A DNA stretch of 64,000 nt. It comes from a virus. Positions within the stretch are counted from its first letter, which is position 1. Every line of letters starts with the position of its first letter. The stretch spans positions 124,001-188,000 of IMG/VR virus record IMGVR_UViG_3300025030_000003; one strand, given 5' to 3'. This document shows, piece by piece, positions 18,973 to 27,405 of the stretch. Below the pieces are notes generated by a model. The model worked only from the letters and a program-made list of their open reading frames with translations. It had not been told where the DNA came from and made no database searches. The position numbers and the translations under genes were made by a program.

Positions 18973-19678
18973 TTCTAATATCATATTCCTGTCCACGAAA
19001 GGGTCTGGTTATTTCTGCCTCCGCATAATTCGCAGGATTAACAAGATACTCAAAATCACAATCAGAACATTTGAATGGTATCTTTGATAATCCATGATAA
19101 AGTAATTTATTAATATATTCTACTTTTTCTATGTCGTCTCCAACTAAACTATATATTAAATTGTAAGCTTCCCCAAAAGGTAAATTATCAACATGTTTAG
19201 CAAAAACATAGATAACATCTTTAACCTTATCCAATTTTAGTATATCTAAATAATCCCTAATAGTTAGAAACTTAAAAGAAACTTCTACTTCTTTTATTCT
19301 AATTCTTATAGGCATCTTGGGTACTTCTGTATCTTCAAAATCCATATCTTTAAGTTCTAGTGTTCTTGAATTTTTCAAATCACAGTTAGGACAAAAAGCT
19401 TGCATCTGAAACAAAGGAGTTCCTAAACTAGCTATCTTCCTTAACCACCCAATATAAACAACATCGTAGAAAGTCAATTCATTTTTATCCATTCCAGTAG
19501 ACCTAACACCCTGTAACAGATATTCGTATAATTGTACAGCATCCATATTAGAGTTATTTATCTTTTGTAAATCCCCAAGAGTATAAGGATTATAATAAAT
19601 CCTAGTAGCCTCTGGATAAGATAGTTTCTTAGAAGGGAGATTTTTAATCTCGACCTCTGGTAAAAATTTGTTTTCCAT
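18953..19678 (-). CDS. T4 baseplate-hub assembly/tail chaperone-like protein with two CxxC pairs
   Basis: A 241-residue protein resembling the T4_baseplate family (gp26/gp51 type). It has YLLQGVRSTG near residue 53, then a split zinc site: FCPNCDL around residue 104 and FKCSDCDFEY around 205. The C-terminus is ITRPFRGQEYD. Members help assemble the hub or act as tail chaperones. The gene lies between a tube-like protein and the tape measure, and its end overlaps a small frame. Confidence 0.65.
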   Translation of the reverse strand: MENKFLPEVEIKNLPSKKLSYPEATRIYYNPYTLGDLQKINNSNMDAVQLYEYLLQGVRSTGMDKNELTFYDVVYIGWLRKIASLGTPLFQMQAFCPNCDLKNSRTLELKDMDFEDTEVPKMPIRIRIKEVEVSFKFLTIRDYLDILKLDKVKDVIYVFAKHVDNLPFGEAYNLIYSLVGDDIEKVEYINKLLYHGLSKIPFKCSDCDFEYLVNPANYAEAEITRPFRGQEYDIRNEISFG

Positions 19679-19694
19679 CCAACAACCTCTCCTG

Positions 19695-20363
19695 TTATCC
19701 TAAGTAATCAATTACTAAAAAATTTACTGTCAGCTCCCTAGCAGATGAATCCCTAGAGGACATTTCTATCTTAACATCCCCTCTAGGAATAACTTTGTAT
19801 TTAGTTTCTAATACAATATTTCGTTCAAAATTTAATTTATATATCGATAAATCTCTGTAAGAATCCTCTAAATAATTACAAGTAACTCCATCGTGTGTTT
19901 CTAAAAACCAAGCACGTAATGATTTTTCTATAATACATTCTTCTGTATCGTATATCGTCATGCTAATTTCTGGTATTCCTTTCTGTGAAGGAATCCTGAA
20001 ATTATTATAATTAGGTAACGCTATATCTTGAGTGGCTATCTCTGGTAGGTTTTCCGTAACGGTACTAGCAGGTATAATATAATTATCTAAGGGACTATTT
20101 ATGCCCCCCTGAAGTCTTACCATAAATAGATATTTCGCACCCCACGTAATATCAAAAACAGTAGACAGGTCGTCCCTTGAAGAATTATTAATAACTCCAG
20201 AACTGAGAAGTCTTTGAATATCTCCCACTTTATCTGATAAGGCTCCTAGGGAAGATATTTTTCCTAAGCTAGTCTTAGCGTTTTGTATTCCTTCCCTAGC
20301 CACAGAATCTGCTGTTTGTTGTACAGCTCCCGTCAATAGTTTAGGAGTATATTTATCAACCAT
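19695..20363 (-). CDS. Tail-tube-like protein (possible baseplate tube paralogue)
   Basis: A 222-residue protein. From residue 70 on it has the strand layout of gp19-like tubes (FDITWGAKYLFMVRL, PEISMTIYDTEECIIEKSLRAWF, MSSRDSSARELTVNFLVIDY). The N-terminal 65 residues are a helical extension. In T4, gp54 is a tube paralogue that starts tube growth. This gene, near the chaperone and separate from the main tube gene, may do the same. Confidence 0.55.
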   Translation of the reverse strand: MVDKYTPKLLTGAVQQTADSVAREGIQNAKTSLGKISSLGALSDKVGDIQRLLSSGVINNSSRDDLSTVFDITWGAKYLFMVRLQGGINSPLDNYIIPASTVTENLPEIATQDIALPNYNNFRIPSQKGIPEISMTIYDTEECIIEKSLRAWFLETHDGVTCNYLEDSYRDLSIYKLNFERNIVLETKYKVIPRGDVKIEMSSRDSSARELTVNFLVIDYLG

Positions 20364-20388
20364 AATTAAATCCTACCTCATTCCTATT

Positions 20389-20399
20389 TATAATATAAA
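20389..20399 (-). promoter_or_regulatory. Putative late promoter
   Basis: Exact minus-strand TTTATATTATA followed by AATAGG, 26 bases before the tube-like gene start. Confidence 0.6.
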
Positions 20400-20424
20400 T
20401 TATCCGAGGGTAGGATTTTTAAAT

Positions 20425-20799
20425 TTAAACTCTGTATATAGCTAGAATACGTTCTATGGAAGGGTCGCTTTTAGCTAAAGCACTAGCTTCATTAACACAA
20501 GTAGCATAAATGAATTTCTTAGATTGAGCAAAACCTTTAATCTTACAGTCTATTCTATATTGATAATAGTTATCTCCATAAGGATTACTATTATTAGATA
20601 TTTCTTTATTTTCTATAAGGGAGTAAGTTACTGAAGGAGTATTAAACATAACCCAAATAACAAAACCTATCATAGCAAATATTAAAAGGGTAACAGGATT
20701 CATTATCATAACTAATAAAACACCTATAACAAGAGTTCCTATCAATATGTTAGATAGGAAATTATCTTCTTTAGTTTCATATCTTTCTAAATTAATCAT
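20425..20799 (-). CDS. Small membrane protein with two transmembrane segments
   Basis: A 124-residue protein. Residues 15-60 contain one long or two adjacent hydrophobic helices (ILIGTLVIGVLLVMI, LLIFAMIGFVIWVMF). The C-terminal half is soluble (YQYRIDCKIKGFAQSKKFIYATCVNEASALA). A holin role is conceivable, but the long soluble tail is atypical. It has its own late promoter within the tail region. Confidence 0.7.
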   Translation of the reverse strand: MINLERYETKEDNFLSNILIGTLVIGVLLVMIMNPVTLLIFAMIGFVIWVMFNTPSVTYSLIENKEISNNSNPYGDNYYQYRIDCKIKGFAQSKKFIYATCVNEASALAKSDPSIERILAIYRV

Positions 20800-20834
20800 A
20801 TTCTTGTTCCTTTATCTTAACCTTATACTATTAG

Positions 20835-20845
20835 TATAATATAAA
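20835..20845 (-). promoter_or_regulatory. Putative late promoter
   Basis: Exact minus-strand TTTATATTATA followed by CTAATAG, about 36 bases before the membrane-protein start and directly after the hairpin that ends the tube gene. Confidence 0.6.
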
Positions 20846-20866
20846 AGAGGGTTGCTGTCAACCCCC
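20841..20866 (-). terminator. Terminator after tail tube gene, fused to late promoter
   Basis: Minus-strand GGGTTG, ACAG loop, CAACCC, then TCTTTTAT that merges with the late promoter. Confidence 0.7.
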
Positions 20867-20896
20867 TTTAAACGTATTATGAATTTTTGTAACGAA

Positions 20897-21433
20897 TTAT
20901 ACTTTCTGACCGTCTGCTAAGAAATAATCGAACCTCAAAGTAATCTCTGGATTTATTGTTTGGTTAGCATCTCCCGCAGGACTACCTATTGTATGAGATT
21001 GCATCCAACAATTTTTAAGAGTGTATTCAAATATTTTAGCATTCTCACTAGCTAAAGGTCTAAGTACTATAGTGGGACAAACATACTCAGGTTTTCTTTT
21101 TTGAGTACCAGCCCCTGGTTTCCAAAGTAACTCTCCCCAATCCCTAATGAATCTTTCAATAATACCATTATCACTTTCTACGAATGTTAAAGTGATTGGG
21201 TCATAAGTTCTTAACCCAGCTTGGTATACTTTGTGCCCATGAATACCCACTTCTATTTCTTCGTTAGAAAATTTAGGATATTCTGAGGAAAGAGCACGAG
21301 CGTTTAAAGAATCGCTATTGTAGTTTCCAGCATTAGCTATAGCTGATGGAAGAGTAGGAATAATTACCTCCCAACGATAAAGGACAGCAAAATCCTGATT
21401 GTTTATAATTTGAATTATGTCTGGTCTAGTCAT
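20897..21433 (-). CDS. Tail tube protein, gp19-like
   Basis: A 178-residue protein in the canonical place directly after the sheath. YRWEVIIPTLP near residue 20, GHKVYQAGLRTYDPITLTFVE, IIERFIRDWGELLW and NQTINPEITLRFDYF match the gp19/Hcp-like beta-barrel layout of contractile-tail tubes. Hexamers stack to make the inner DNA conduit. A terminator follows. Confidence 0.82.
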   Translation of the reverse strand: MTRPDIIQIINNQDFAVLYRWEVIIPTLPSAIANAGNYNSDSLNARALSSEYPKFSNEEIEVGIHGHKVYQAGLRTYDPITLTFVESDNGIIERFIRDWGELLWKPGAGTQKRKPEYVCPTIVLRPLASENAKIFEYTLKNCWMQSHTIGSPAGDANQTINPEITLRFDYFLADGQKV

Positions 21434-21453
21434 CTAAAAGACTCCTATCTATA

Positions 21454-23511
21454 TTATCCTAGTAAGTTCTGAGCTAAATTTAAATCGAATCCAGTTCTTG
21501 TAATAACAACTGAAAGAGTAATAAACTCTGCGGTTTTAGTTGGTTGTACAAATAACCACACATTCATTATATTGTTATCTATATCGACTGGAGTGTTGTT
21601 TGTCTCATCACAAACAACTTTATAATCGTAGACACCTTTTCTGGATTTTATGTTATCCATGTAAGATTCCATACCAGTTCTTATTAACAATCTTGTAAAA
21701 TCATCGTTAAATTCAAATAGATAATCTTCTAAGAAAGCTGCTAAAGCTGGTTCTATAGTAATTAAAAGTAATCTTACATTTAACCTGTCTAATGCGGAAG
21801 GTCTAGCAGATAAAGTTTTCTGACCCCAGATAGCTATCCCTTTTCCAACAGAAAATTTAATAGGGTTAATTCCTGAATCATAAAGTAAATCCAGTTCCCC
21901 TTCAGTAAATCTTCTTTTAGTATCAAGTACGTTAATCATACCTCTTTTAAAACCTGCTGGAGCAAACCATATTTCATAATTAGAAGAAGTATCTGAAATA
22001 GCTGCTGCTGCATACCCATCAGGTGCTACAAATATATCCCTGTCATTAAACCTATCTCTTATTTTAACGTGAGGTGTATATAGAGCAGAGTATGAGGAAT
22101 TAAGATTAAGAGTAGTTTTTCTATAAGCTACTATATCTGTCATATAACTACTTGAATCTTCAGTATAGTATGGAGTAGATAGGATACCGACACAATCTTT
22201 TCTACTTTGGCACAGGCTATCTATGGCTTGTTGATATGCTATTGTAGCCCATCCCCCATCCATTATTACTGTTAAAGGTATTTCTGCTTTATTGTTTAAT
22301 GTGTTAAGAGCATTAATCATATTAGTATCGGTAACTGATAATCCATCTAATGCTCCCGCTAATGTTAAAAAGGTAGTTTGTTCTTTTATTGTTTCTGTAC
22401 TAGCATGAGAAGTATTATCTATTGCTCTAATGTAACTGGAACCTAATAAAACGTCTTCTATGTAAATGTTTTTACCATATCCATCTTTAGCATTTACATC
22501 TCTTGAACAAGTAAACACTTCCAGTGTTTCACCAGTAGATTGTTTATAAACTTGAATCTGAAACGCATTTGGTTCTTTTACTACGTCTGGACTATTGACA
22601 TAAGTAAATAATTTAACTTCAATATCATTAGCCCAAGAACCTTGATTAGCCCCTGTTATAAGGAATAAGTCATCAGATTGGAATTCGTAAGTTTGTGGAT
22701 TTACTAAACTGTTTCTAAATATAGTACCATCTGCTATGTTACTAGCCAATGTTTCAGATACTATTACTTCAGTATTTCCCGATACTAGAGTAGCACTAAC
22801 TACAGTATAAACTCCATCGTTACCAGTAGAACCTTGAACTCTTACTTTATCTCCTACATGGCAAAAGGCTGTTAAATCTCCAGCTAGTGTGAATTTTTTA
22901 TTTGGTTGGTCTACCGCTGTAATAGCTCCTATTTCTACTGAAGTTAATTGGATATTGGTATTAACAGTAGATACTTCTTTATAAATACTACCATCTACTG
23001 TAGCATCTGGAACAACTTCAGATACTATTACTTCAGTATTTCCCGATACTAGAGTAGCACTAACTACAGTATAAACTCCATCGTTACCAGTAGAACCTTG
23101 GATATTTATAGAAGTAACACCTGTGAAAGAAGCTGTTAAATCTCCAGCTAGTGTGAATTTTTTATTTGGTTGGTCTACCGCTGTGATAGCTCCTATTAAA
23201 GTATTTACCAATATAGGAGTTTTTCTTACAACTAAACCACCATAAGTAGAACCATTATCGGCTCTGACAACCCACAATCTGTTAGCTTTAGATAAATAAG
23301 CTAAAGCTGAGTAAAAAGCCATGTTATAACCAACTTCTACTTTCTGATTAGGTGTAAAATAATTTAATAAATCAGTATCAGAAGTTACAAATATAGGCTT
23401 ATTAATATCACCCTTTGGTGCTGGTATAGTTATAGCTGCATAGGTTCCTAAAGAACTTGGAACCCTTGTAGAGATATCAATCTCTTTTACATTTATGCGA
23501 GGTGCTGTCAT
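21454..23511 (-). CDS. Tail sheath protein with two inserted, duplicated beta-domains
   Basis: A 685-residue contractile sheath, gp18-like. The N-terminus (RINVKEIDIS, then APKGDINKPIFVTS) and the C-terminal half (IRDRFNDRDIFVAPDGYAA, INPIKFSVGKGIAIWGQKTL, VRLLLITIEPALAAFLEDYLFE) are typical. Residues 107-178 and 195-266 are two near-identical copies of a domain containing GSTGNDGVYTVVSATLVSG; similar domains occur in two other virion proteins of this window. They probably protrude from the sheath surface. The small gene at 23.5 kb lies just upstream. Confidence 0.92.
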   Translation of the reverse strand: MTAPRINVKEIDISTRVPSSLGTYAAITIPAPKGDINKPIFVTSDTDLLNYFTPNQKVEVGYNMAFYSALAYLSKANRLWVVRADNGSTYGGLVVRKTPILVNTLIGAITAVDQPNKKFTLAGDLTASFTGVTSINIQGSTGNDGVYTVVSATLVSGNTEVIVSEVVPDATVDGSIYKEVSTVNTNIQLTSVEIGAITAVDQPNKKFTLAGDLTAFCHVGDKVRVQGSTGNDGVYTVVSATLVSGNTEVIVSETLASNIADGTIFRNSLVNPQTYEFQSDDLFLITGANQGSWANDIEVKLFTYVNSPDVVKEPNAFQIQVYKQSTGETLEVFTCSRDVNAKDGYGKNIYIEDVLLGSSYIRAIDNTSHASTETIKEQTTFLTLAGALDGLSVTDTNMINALNTLNNKAEIPLTVIMDGGWATIAYQQAIDSLCQSRKDCVGILSTPYYTEDSSSYMTDIVAYRKTTLNLNSSYSALYTPHVKIRDRFNDRDIFVAPDGYAAAAISDTSSNYEIWFAPAGFKRGMINVLDTKRRFTEGELDLLYDSGINPIKFSVGKGIAIWGQKTLSARPSALDRLNVRLLLITIEPALAAFLEDYLFEFNDDFTRLLIRTGMESYMDNIKSRKGVYDYKVVCDETNNTPVDIDNNIMNVWLFVQPTKTAEFITLSVVITRTGFDLNLAQNLLG
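22714..22929 (-). repeat. Sheath-gene internal duplication, copy B
   Basis: Encodes sheath residues 195-266. It shares long identical nucleotide stretches with copy A, including about 80 bases without difference around 22754-22833, so the duplication is recent. Confidence 0.9.
22978..23193 (-). repeat. Sheath-gene internal duplication, copy A
   Basis: Encodes sheath residues 107-178. It differs from copy B mainly in the middle, where copy A reads SFTGVTSINI and copy B reads FCHVGDKVRV. Confidence 0.9.
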
Positions 23512-23532
23512 TATTAATTCTCCCGTATCAAA

Positions 23533-23694
23533 TTATATTAATTTTTGTACTTTTAATAAAGGATTAAGAGTCCCTTCTATATCGGAGATTTTCTCAACAA
23601 AGAAACTTTCTCTAGGAGATACTACTTTAGGTTCTCCCTTAAGAACTATATTTATAGGGTAATCTGCTCTGGAAACGATTTTTGCTTCAAACAT
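23533..23694 (-). CDS. Small 53-residue protein upstream of sheath
   Basis: A short gene starting MFEAKIVSRADYPINIVLKG and ending LLKVQKLI, with AGGAGT nine bases before the ATG. The pattern of an N-terminal strand pair followed by PRESFFVEKI resembles the first 50 residues of the protein at 34.2-35.0 kb. It sits between the late promoter at 23.73 kb and the sheath gene, so it is probably a small virion protein. Function unknown. Confidence 0.7.
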   Translation of the reverse strand: MFEAKIVSRADYPINIVLKGEPKVVSPRESFFVEKISDIEGTLNPLLKVQKLI

Positions 23695-23730
23695 TTTATT
23701 ATAACTCCTAATTCATACTTCAATCCTATT

Positions 23731-23741
23731 TATAATATAAA
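23731..23741 (-). promoter_or_regulatory. Putative late promoter for small protein and sheath
   Basis: Exact minus-strand TTTATATTATA followed by AATAGG, about 40 bases before the ATG at 23694. Confidence 0.65.
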
Positions 23742-23744
23742 CTA

Positions 23745-24677
23745 TCAACCATCTATATTTATTTCCTCGTAGGGTTGGTTCATAATTAAATTTCCCATAT
23801 CTGGAACATTCTTTATTTTTAATGATATATGCTTTATTAATTTCGAACTCGCAATTCCAGAAGGACCTCCAGAAGCATTTTCTTTCTTTATAACAGGATA
23901 TTCTAAATTAAATGAATTAACTAAGAAAGTTATTTCTCCCCTTGACTGGTCGTTATAATTTTCAAATGAATTTGATTCTATGTCTTTTAGAAATATAGTA
24001 GCTGGAACTTCCATTATGGTATTCTGTTTAATCATTAATCCATCTGCTATAGAGGAATTTATAGACTCATTAACTATAATCTCAGTAGTTCCAGAAACTA
24101 TAATGGAACTTACCACAGTATAAGAACCGTTATTTCCAGTAGAATTTATAAGAAGAAGGGAGTTTTGAGGTTCTAAAGTAACTTCTGAATTTAAAATAAA
24201 CTTTTTAAGTCCTTGATTTACTGATATTACTGTATCTAAATCTAAATAATCTGTGGGTATCTGATAAATAGTTTGATAATGTTTAGTCCTATCATAAGCC
24301 ATTAAAAAGTATTCTTCAAATTCCATTAAGTACGTAGGGTCATTGGATATCCAACAAATATTTGTTTGAGCCTGTACATTTTTAACAGTATATAAATCCG
24401 CTGATAAAGCTCCTACATTTCTATGAGAAGCTTTAAGTTGTCTAGGTTGCGTGGGAACTGCATTTAATACTCCCCTATTATACATAGCAAATATAAAAGG
24501 CTGTTCTCTATCTTCGTATACAAACTGAGAAAGTCTCTTATATACTTTATCCTCAAAGCTAAAATTCATATTATAAAAATGAGATTTATTACCTATATCT
24601 GGAAACTCCAAAAAGTTAAAGCCAGAGTGTGCTTTAATATCTATAAAAAATCTTTGTATAGCGAAATGGTAAAACAT
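23745..24677 (-). CDS. Neck or tail-completion protein with inserted GNxGxYTVVS domain
   Basis: A 310-residue protein. Flanking parts (FVYEDREQPFIFAMYNRG, ICWISNDPTYLMEFEEYF, and GEITFLVNSFNLEYPV near the end) look like a phage head-tail joining or tail-terminator protein, but I cannot place it in a named family. Residues about 150-220 (INSTGNNGSYTVVSSIIVSG) are the beta-domain also found twice in the sheath and once in the gp6-like protein. It lies in the neck-to-sheath interval, where T4 has gp13-gp15. Confidence 0.6.
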   Translation of the reverse strand: MFYHFAIQRFFIDIKAHSGFNFLEFPDIGNKSHFYNMNFSFEDKVYKRLSQFVYEDREQPFIFAMYNRGVLNAVPTQPRQLKASHRNVGALSADLYTVKNVQAQTNICWISNDPTYLMEFEEYFLMAYDRTKHYQTIYQIPTDYLDLDTVISVNQGLKKFILNSEVTLEPQNSLLLINSTGNNGSYTVVSSIIVSGTTEIIVNESINSSIADGLMIKQNTIMEVPATIFLKDIESNSFENYNDQSRGEITFLVNSFNLEYPVIKKENASGGPSGIASSKLIKHISLKIKNVPDMGNLIMNQPYEEINIDG

Positions 24678-24686
24678 ATTTTCCCT

Positions 24687-25151
24687 CTAAGTAAGTGGAC
24701 GTAAGTATTGTTTAATCATGATAGTACTGTGGTCTCCCGTAATAATTCCTGTATCTGGGTCAGTAGCCAAAGCACCTGTAACTACTCTATCTATTTCTGT
24801 TTGGAAAGACATCTTAGCTCCTCCCAAAAAAGCATCTATCCTAGCTCTTGGTGGTATTCTTTTCTGTTCGTGGGTTATTATGTAAGGTCTTTCATCCCCA
24901 AAAAAACTTTCAAACTGAGTTAAATTACCTCTCATGGCATCAGGCTTAATAAAATTAACTATAAGTATCTTTCTGTTAGTATATTCTGGAGTAGCCTTGT
25001 ATCTCACTTTACCAAAATCATCAAACATGTCATCTAGCTTATCTGCTAAATACACATTACATGGAAGCCCAAACAAATCTTCATATATATCTAAGATATC
25101 GGGAGTCAAATCTGTAAAAATTTGAAGTAAATCTGTAAGAATTGATGACAT
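24687..25151 (-). CDS. Probable neck/head-completion protein
   Basis: A 154-residue protein between the internal-protein cluster and the sheath region. A helical N-terminus (LTDLLQIFTDLTPDILDIYED) is followed by beta-rich sequence ending in STIMIKQYLRPLT. No named motif is recognisable. Position before the tail-completion-like gene suggests a neck role (T4 gp13/14 zone). Starts shortly after a late promoter. Confidence 0.55.
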   Translation of the reverse strand: MSSILTDLLQIFTDLTPDILDIYEDLFGLPCNVYLADKLDDMFDDFGKVRYKATPEYTNRKILIVNFIKPDAMRGNLTQFESFFGDERPYIITHEQKRIPPRARIDAFLGGAKMSFQTEIDRVVTGALATDPDTGIITGDHSTIMIKQYLRPLT

Positions 25152-25173
25152 ATTATTCCCCTCTCAATCTAAA

Positions 25174-25184
25174 TATAATATAAA
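25174..25184 (-). promoter_or_regulatory. Putative late promoter
   Basis: Exact minus-strand TTTATATTATA followed by TTTAGA, 23 bases before the neck-protein start and directly after a hairpin. Confidence 0.6.
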
Positions 25185-25216
25185 ACAAAAATGGGATAGA
25201 CCTTTCGGTTATCCCT
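25182..25216 (-). terminator. Terminator-like hairpin between two late promoters
   Basis: Minus-strand GGGATA, 11-base loop, TATCCC, then ATTTTTGTTTT running into the late promoter at 25174. A second late promoter lies upstream at 25224. Confidence 0.7.
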
Positions 25217-25223
25217 TAGTAAT

Positions 25224-25234
25224 TATAATATAAA
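25224..25234 (-). promoter_or_regulatory. Putative late promoter upstream of hairpin
   Basis: Exact minus-strand TTTATATTATA followed by ATTACTAAG. Its expected transcript would begin at or just before the GGGATA hairpin. Confidence 0.5.
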
Positions 25235-25240
25235 AATGAA

Positions 25241-25819
25241 TTATTCTCGTTCTTTAATAAGACTATCTAAATTTTTATTAAAATGTGAAAGAACTTCTCT
25301 CTTATCTGATTCAGTAGCATGATGATAATCTTGTATTTTTTTCTTAATCTCCTCCTTATCTAAGTCTTTCCACCTATTAGCTATATTATGTTCTATATTT
25401 TTTATAGTTCCCCTATAGCTTGTATCGGGTCCTCCTCCGAAGTCCCCAATACCCTCATGTTTCTTTTTCTTCTTAGAAGATTTCATTTTCTTAGAAGCCC
25501 CAGCACCCGCTAGATTATAATTTTGACCTCTAGCATCGACAACACTTAAAGGGAGTTTAGGGAGTGCTCCCAAGTCAGCGACAGTTCCATCTTCTTGTAT
25601 TTTATTCCTTCCTATATTAAGAGCCTCTATTAAATGTTCTTTTACTTGCTTGGCTCTTTCCACTATATCGTCAGATGCTCCATAAGACATGCCCTCATCT
25701 TTTATAATGCTATCTAACGTTTCAAGAGAGTTGTGTATATCGTCAAGAGTACTTTGTAGAGTATCCTCATATATATCATAGTTCTCATCTATAACTTTTT
25801 TTATTCTCTTAAAAGACAT
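25241..25819 (-). CDS. Putative virion-internal protein with basic N-terminal helix
   Basis: A 192-residue protein, taking the ATG at 25819 that follows the stop of the upstream gene at 25821. It begins MSFKRIKKVIDENYDIYED, the short basic/hydrophobic pattern shared with several neighbours. The middle is helical, then a lysine tract (KKMKSSKKKKKHEG) and a helical tail. No enzymatic motif is seen. I infer a packaged core or internal protein because of the shared N-terminus and late context. Confidence 0.6.
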   Translation of the reverse strand: MSFKRIKKVIDENYDIYEDTLQSTLDDIHNSLETLDSIIKDEGMSYGASDDIVERAKQVKEHLIEALNIGRNKIQEDGTVADLGALPKLPLSVVDARGQNYNLAGAGASKKMKSSKKKKKHEGIGDFGGGPDTSYRGTIKNIEHNIANRWKDLDKEEIKKKIQDYHHATESDKREVLSHFNKNLDSLIKERE

Positions 25820-25820
25820 T

Positions 25821-26057
25821 TTATAACCATCCATCTTCTTCATTGTCATAATCGTCATAGCTGTTCTCTTCAGACTGTTCAAAATGGATACAACCAAAAT
25901 TCATACCAACCATGTGTTCTCCTTCTTCGAGATAAACACCAGCTCCATCTACGTTTAATTCATTATACTCATTGACATCTTCACTGGTACATTCTCCCAT
26001 TAATCTGGAAGATTCATTCTCTTTATAAAATTTACACTCGTGGCAATATCCAGTCAT
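25821..26057 (-). CDS. Small cysteine-containing acidic protein
   Basis: A 78-residue protein with CHECKFY at residues 5-11, GECTS near 22, and GMNFGCIHFE near 56. The four cysteines could bind a metal. The C-terminus is strongly acidic (DDYDNEEDGW). It overlaps the upstream gene end by one base (ATG at 26057). Function unknown. Confidence 0.7.
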   Translation of the reverse strand: MTGYCHECKFYKENESSRLMGECTSEDVNEYNELNVDGAGVYLEEGEHMVGMNFGCIHFEQSEENSYDDYDNEEDGWL

Positions 26058-27190
26058 TACTCTTCCTCTTCCCCAGAAAGTCTTTTATGTAATTGTACGT
26101 AATGGTCATAGTTATCTAAATCTGCTTTAGACACAGAACCTACTCCCATACGTTTTCCTTCTTTTTGAGCTTGCATAGCTTTTACTTTAGCTATAAATTT
26201 AGCTTTCTCTATTTGTTCTGGGGTACCCGCTCCCACGGCTCCGCCCTTTCCTCCTTGAATATCCATAGCATGAAGTTTAGGAATATTAGCGTGTATGTTA
26301 TCCATGAAACCTTCACTCTTTTCGGGTCTAAATTTTTCTTTTAACTTATCCATAAGAGCATCCGCTTTATTTCCTATTTCGGGTTCTTCAGATTTATGCC
26401 AAACTTTAATATTGTTTAAAGCTCTAATAACTTTAGCATAACCTTTTTTCTCTACTAAATCTACGTAGTGTTTAAAAGGAATTTGCCAGAAATTTTTGTC
26501 CTCTGGAATTTCTAATAAATCACTATGTTTAACTTTAATTTTAACTTTGGCTTTTTCGTCGAGTTTTAAGGAATCAATCAATTGATTTATTCTTCCAAAA
26601 TTATTACTCTCCATCTTATTTTCTCCGTTATCTTCATTATCTGTTTTATTTTTAATATCCTCTTCTCCGCCTCTATCCTCTCCAGATAATTGATTCCATT
26701 TCTTATTTACATATTCATCATCGAAAAAGGGTATCACGAATTTCACTCCTTTATAAGAAGAATAGTTTTCTTCAGCTTTATCCCTAAAAACAAAAGTTCT
26801 TCTTACTTGAGTACTATTATAATTTCCATCGTCATCTACTTCCATATAATGGAATACCATATTATCATCAATACCGTTACCATATATGAAAGAAAGCTGT
26901 CCAAATTCTTTAGCTAATTCCTCTAACTCATCCAAAGATAGCCCAGTAACAAGATAGGAATTTTCTAAAACCCCTTCAAAGTTTCCCTGTAAAGGAAAAA
27001 CTCTAGTATTAGGATGAGTTTTAAATTTCTTTAAAAGGGTATAATTTCTTTTATTATTAATAGAATCAGGTAATCTTTTACCCATACTATTTTCCGCAGT
27101 GATAATACCGATACTTAAATTCTTTCCAGACTTTCCTCTTAGTACCTTTTCCACATCAGAAAAAATAGTTCTTTGCTCTGGGGTTAGCAT
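26057..27190 (-). CDS. Phage protein with DUF3293-like N-terminal domain
   Basis: A 377-residue protein. Residues 25-170 (IGIITAENSMGK, LQGNFEGVLENSYLVTGLS, AKEFGQLSFIYGNG) match the pattern of a DUF3293-like domain that I associate with phage virion proteins (an 'ITAxN' start and 'fgQ..viyg' end). The C-terminal half is charged and helical with a Gly/Lys stretch near 310. It is in the virion-internal cluster with its own late promoter. The domain's biochemical role is unknown to me. Confidence 0.6.
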   Translation of the reverse strand: MLTPEQRTIFSDVEKVLRGKSGKNLSIGIITAENSMGKRLPDSINNKRNYTLLKKFKTHPNTRVFPLQGNFEGVLENSYLVTGLSLDELEELAKEFGQLSFIYGNGIDDNMVFHYMEVDDDGNYNSTQVRRTFVFRDKAEENYSSYKGVKFVIPFFDDEYVNKKWNQLSGEDRGGEEDIKNKTDNEDNGENKMESNNFGRINQLIDSLKLDEKAKVKIKVKHSDLLEIPEDKNFWQIPFKHYVDLVEKKGYAKVIRALNNIKVWHKSEEPEIGNKADALMDKLKEKFRPEKSEGFMDNIHANIPKLHAMDIQGGKGGAVGAGTPEQIEKAKFIAKVKAMQAQKEGKRMGVGSVSKADLDNYDHYVQLHKRLSGEEEE

Positions 27191-27219
27191 CTTTAATCTC
27201 CGAATTTAGTTTTCCTAAA

Positions 27220-27230
27220 TATAATATAAA
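27220..27230 (-). promoter_or_regulatory. Putative late promoter
   Basis: Exact minus-strand TTTATATTATA followed by TTTAGG, 30 bases before the ATG at 27190. It lies directly after the small zinc gene's stop. Confidence 0.6.
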
Positions 27231-27232
27231 TA

Positions 27233-27403
27233 TTACAACCTTGTTTTTCTAAACTCAAATTTCTTATCATTTATTAATCCATATATTATAATGGATTCCT
27301 CACTACAATCACAAGAAGTTTCCTTACCTCCTAACTCTAAATCGTTAGATACTAATTTTATGTTTCCACAAGAATGACATTCTAAGATAGAATATGTATT
27401 CAT
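27233..27403 (-). CDS. Small zinc-ribbon-like protein
   Basis: A 56-residue gene. It starts MNTYSILECHSCGN and has a second cysteine pair, CDC, at residues 31-33, so it may bind zinc through CxxC and CxC. GGAG lies eight bases before the ATG. It is one of five very small cysteine-rich proteins in the window. Function unknown. Confidence 0.65.
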   Translation of the reverse strand: MNTYSILECHSCGNIKLVSNDLELGGKETSCDCSEESIIIYGLINDKKFEFRKTRL

Positions 27404-27405
27404 AA

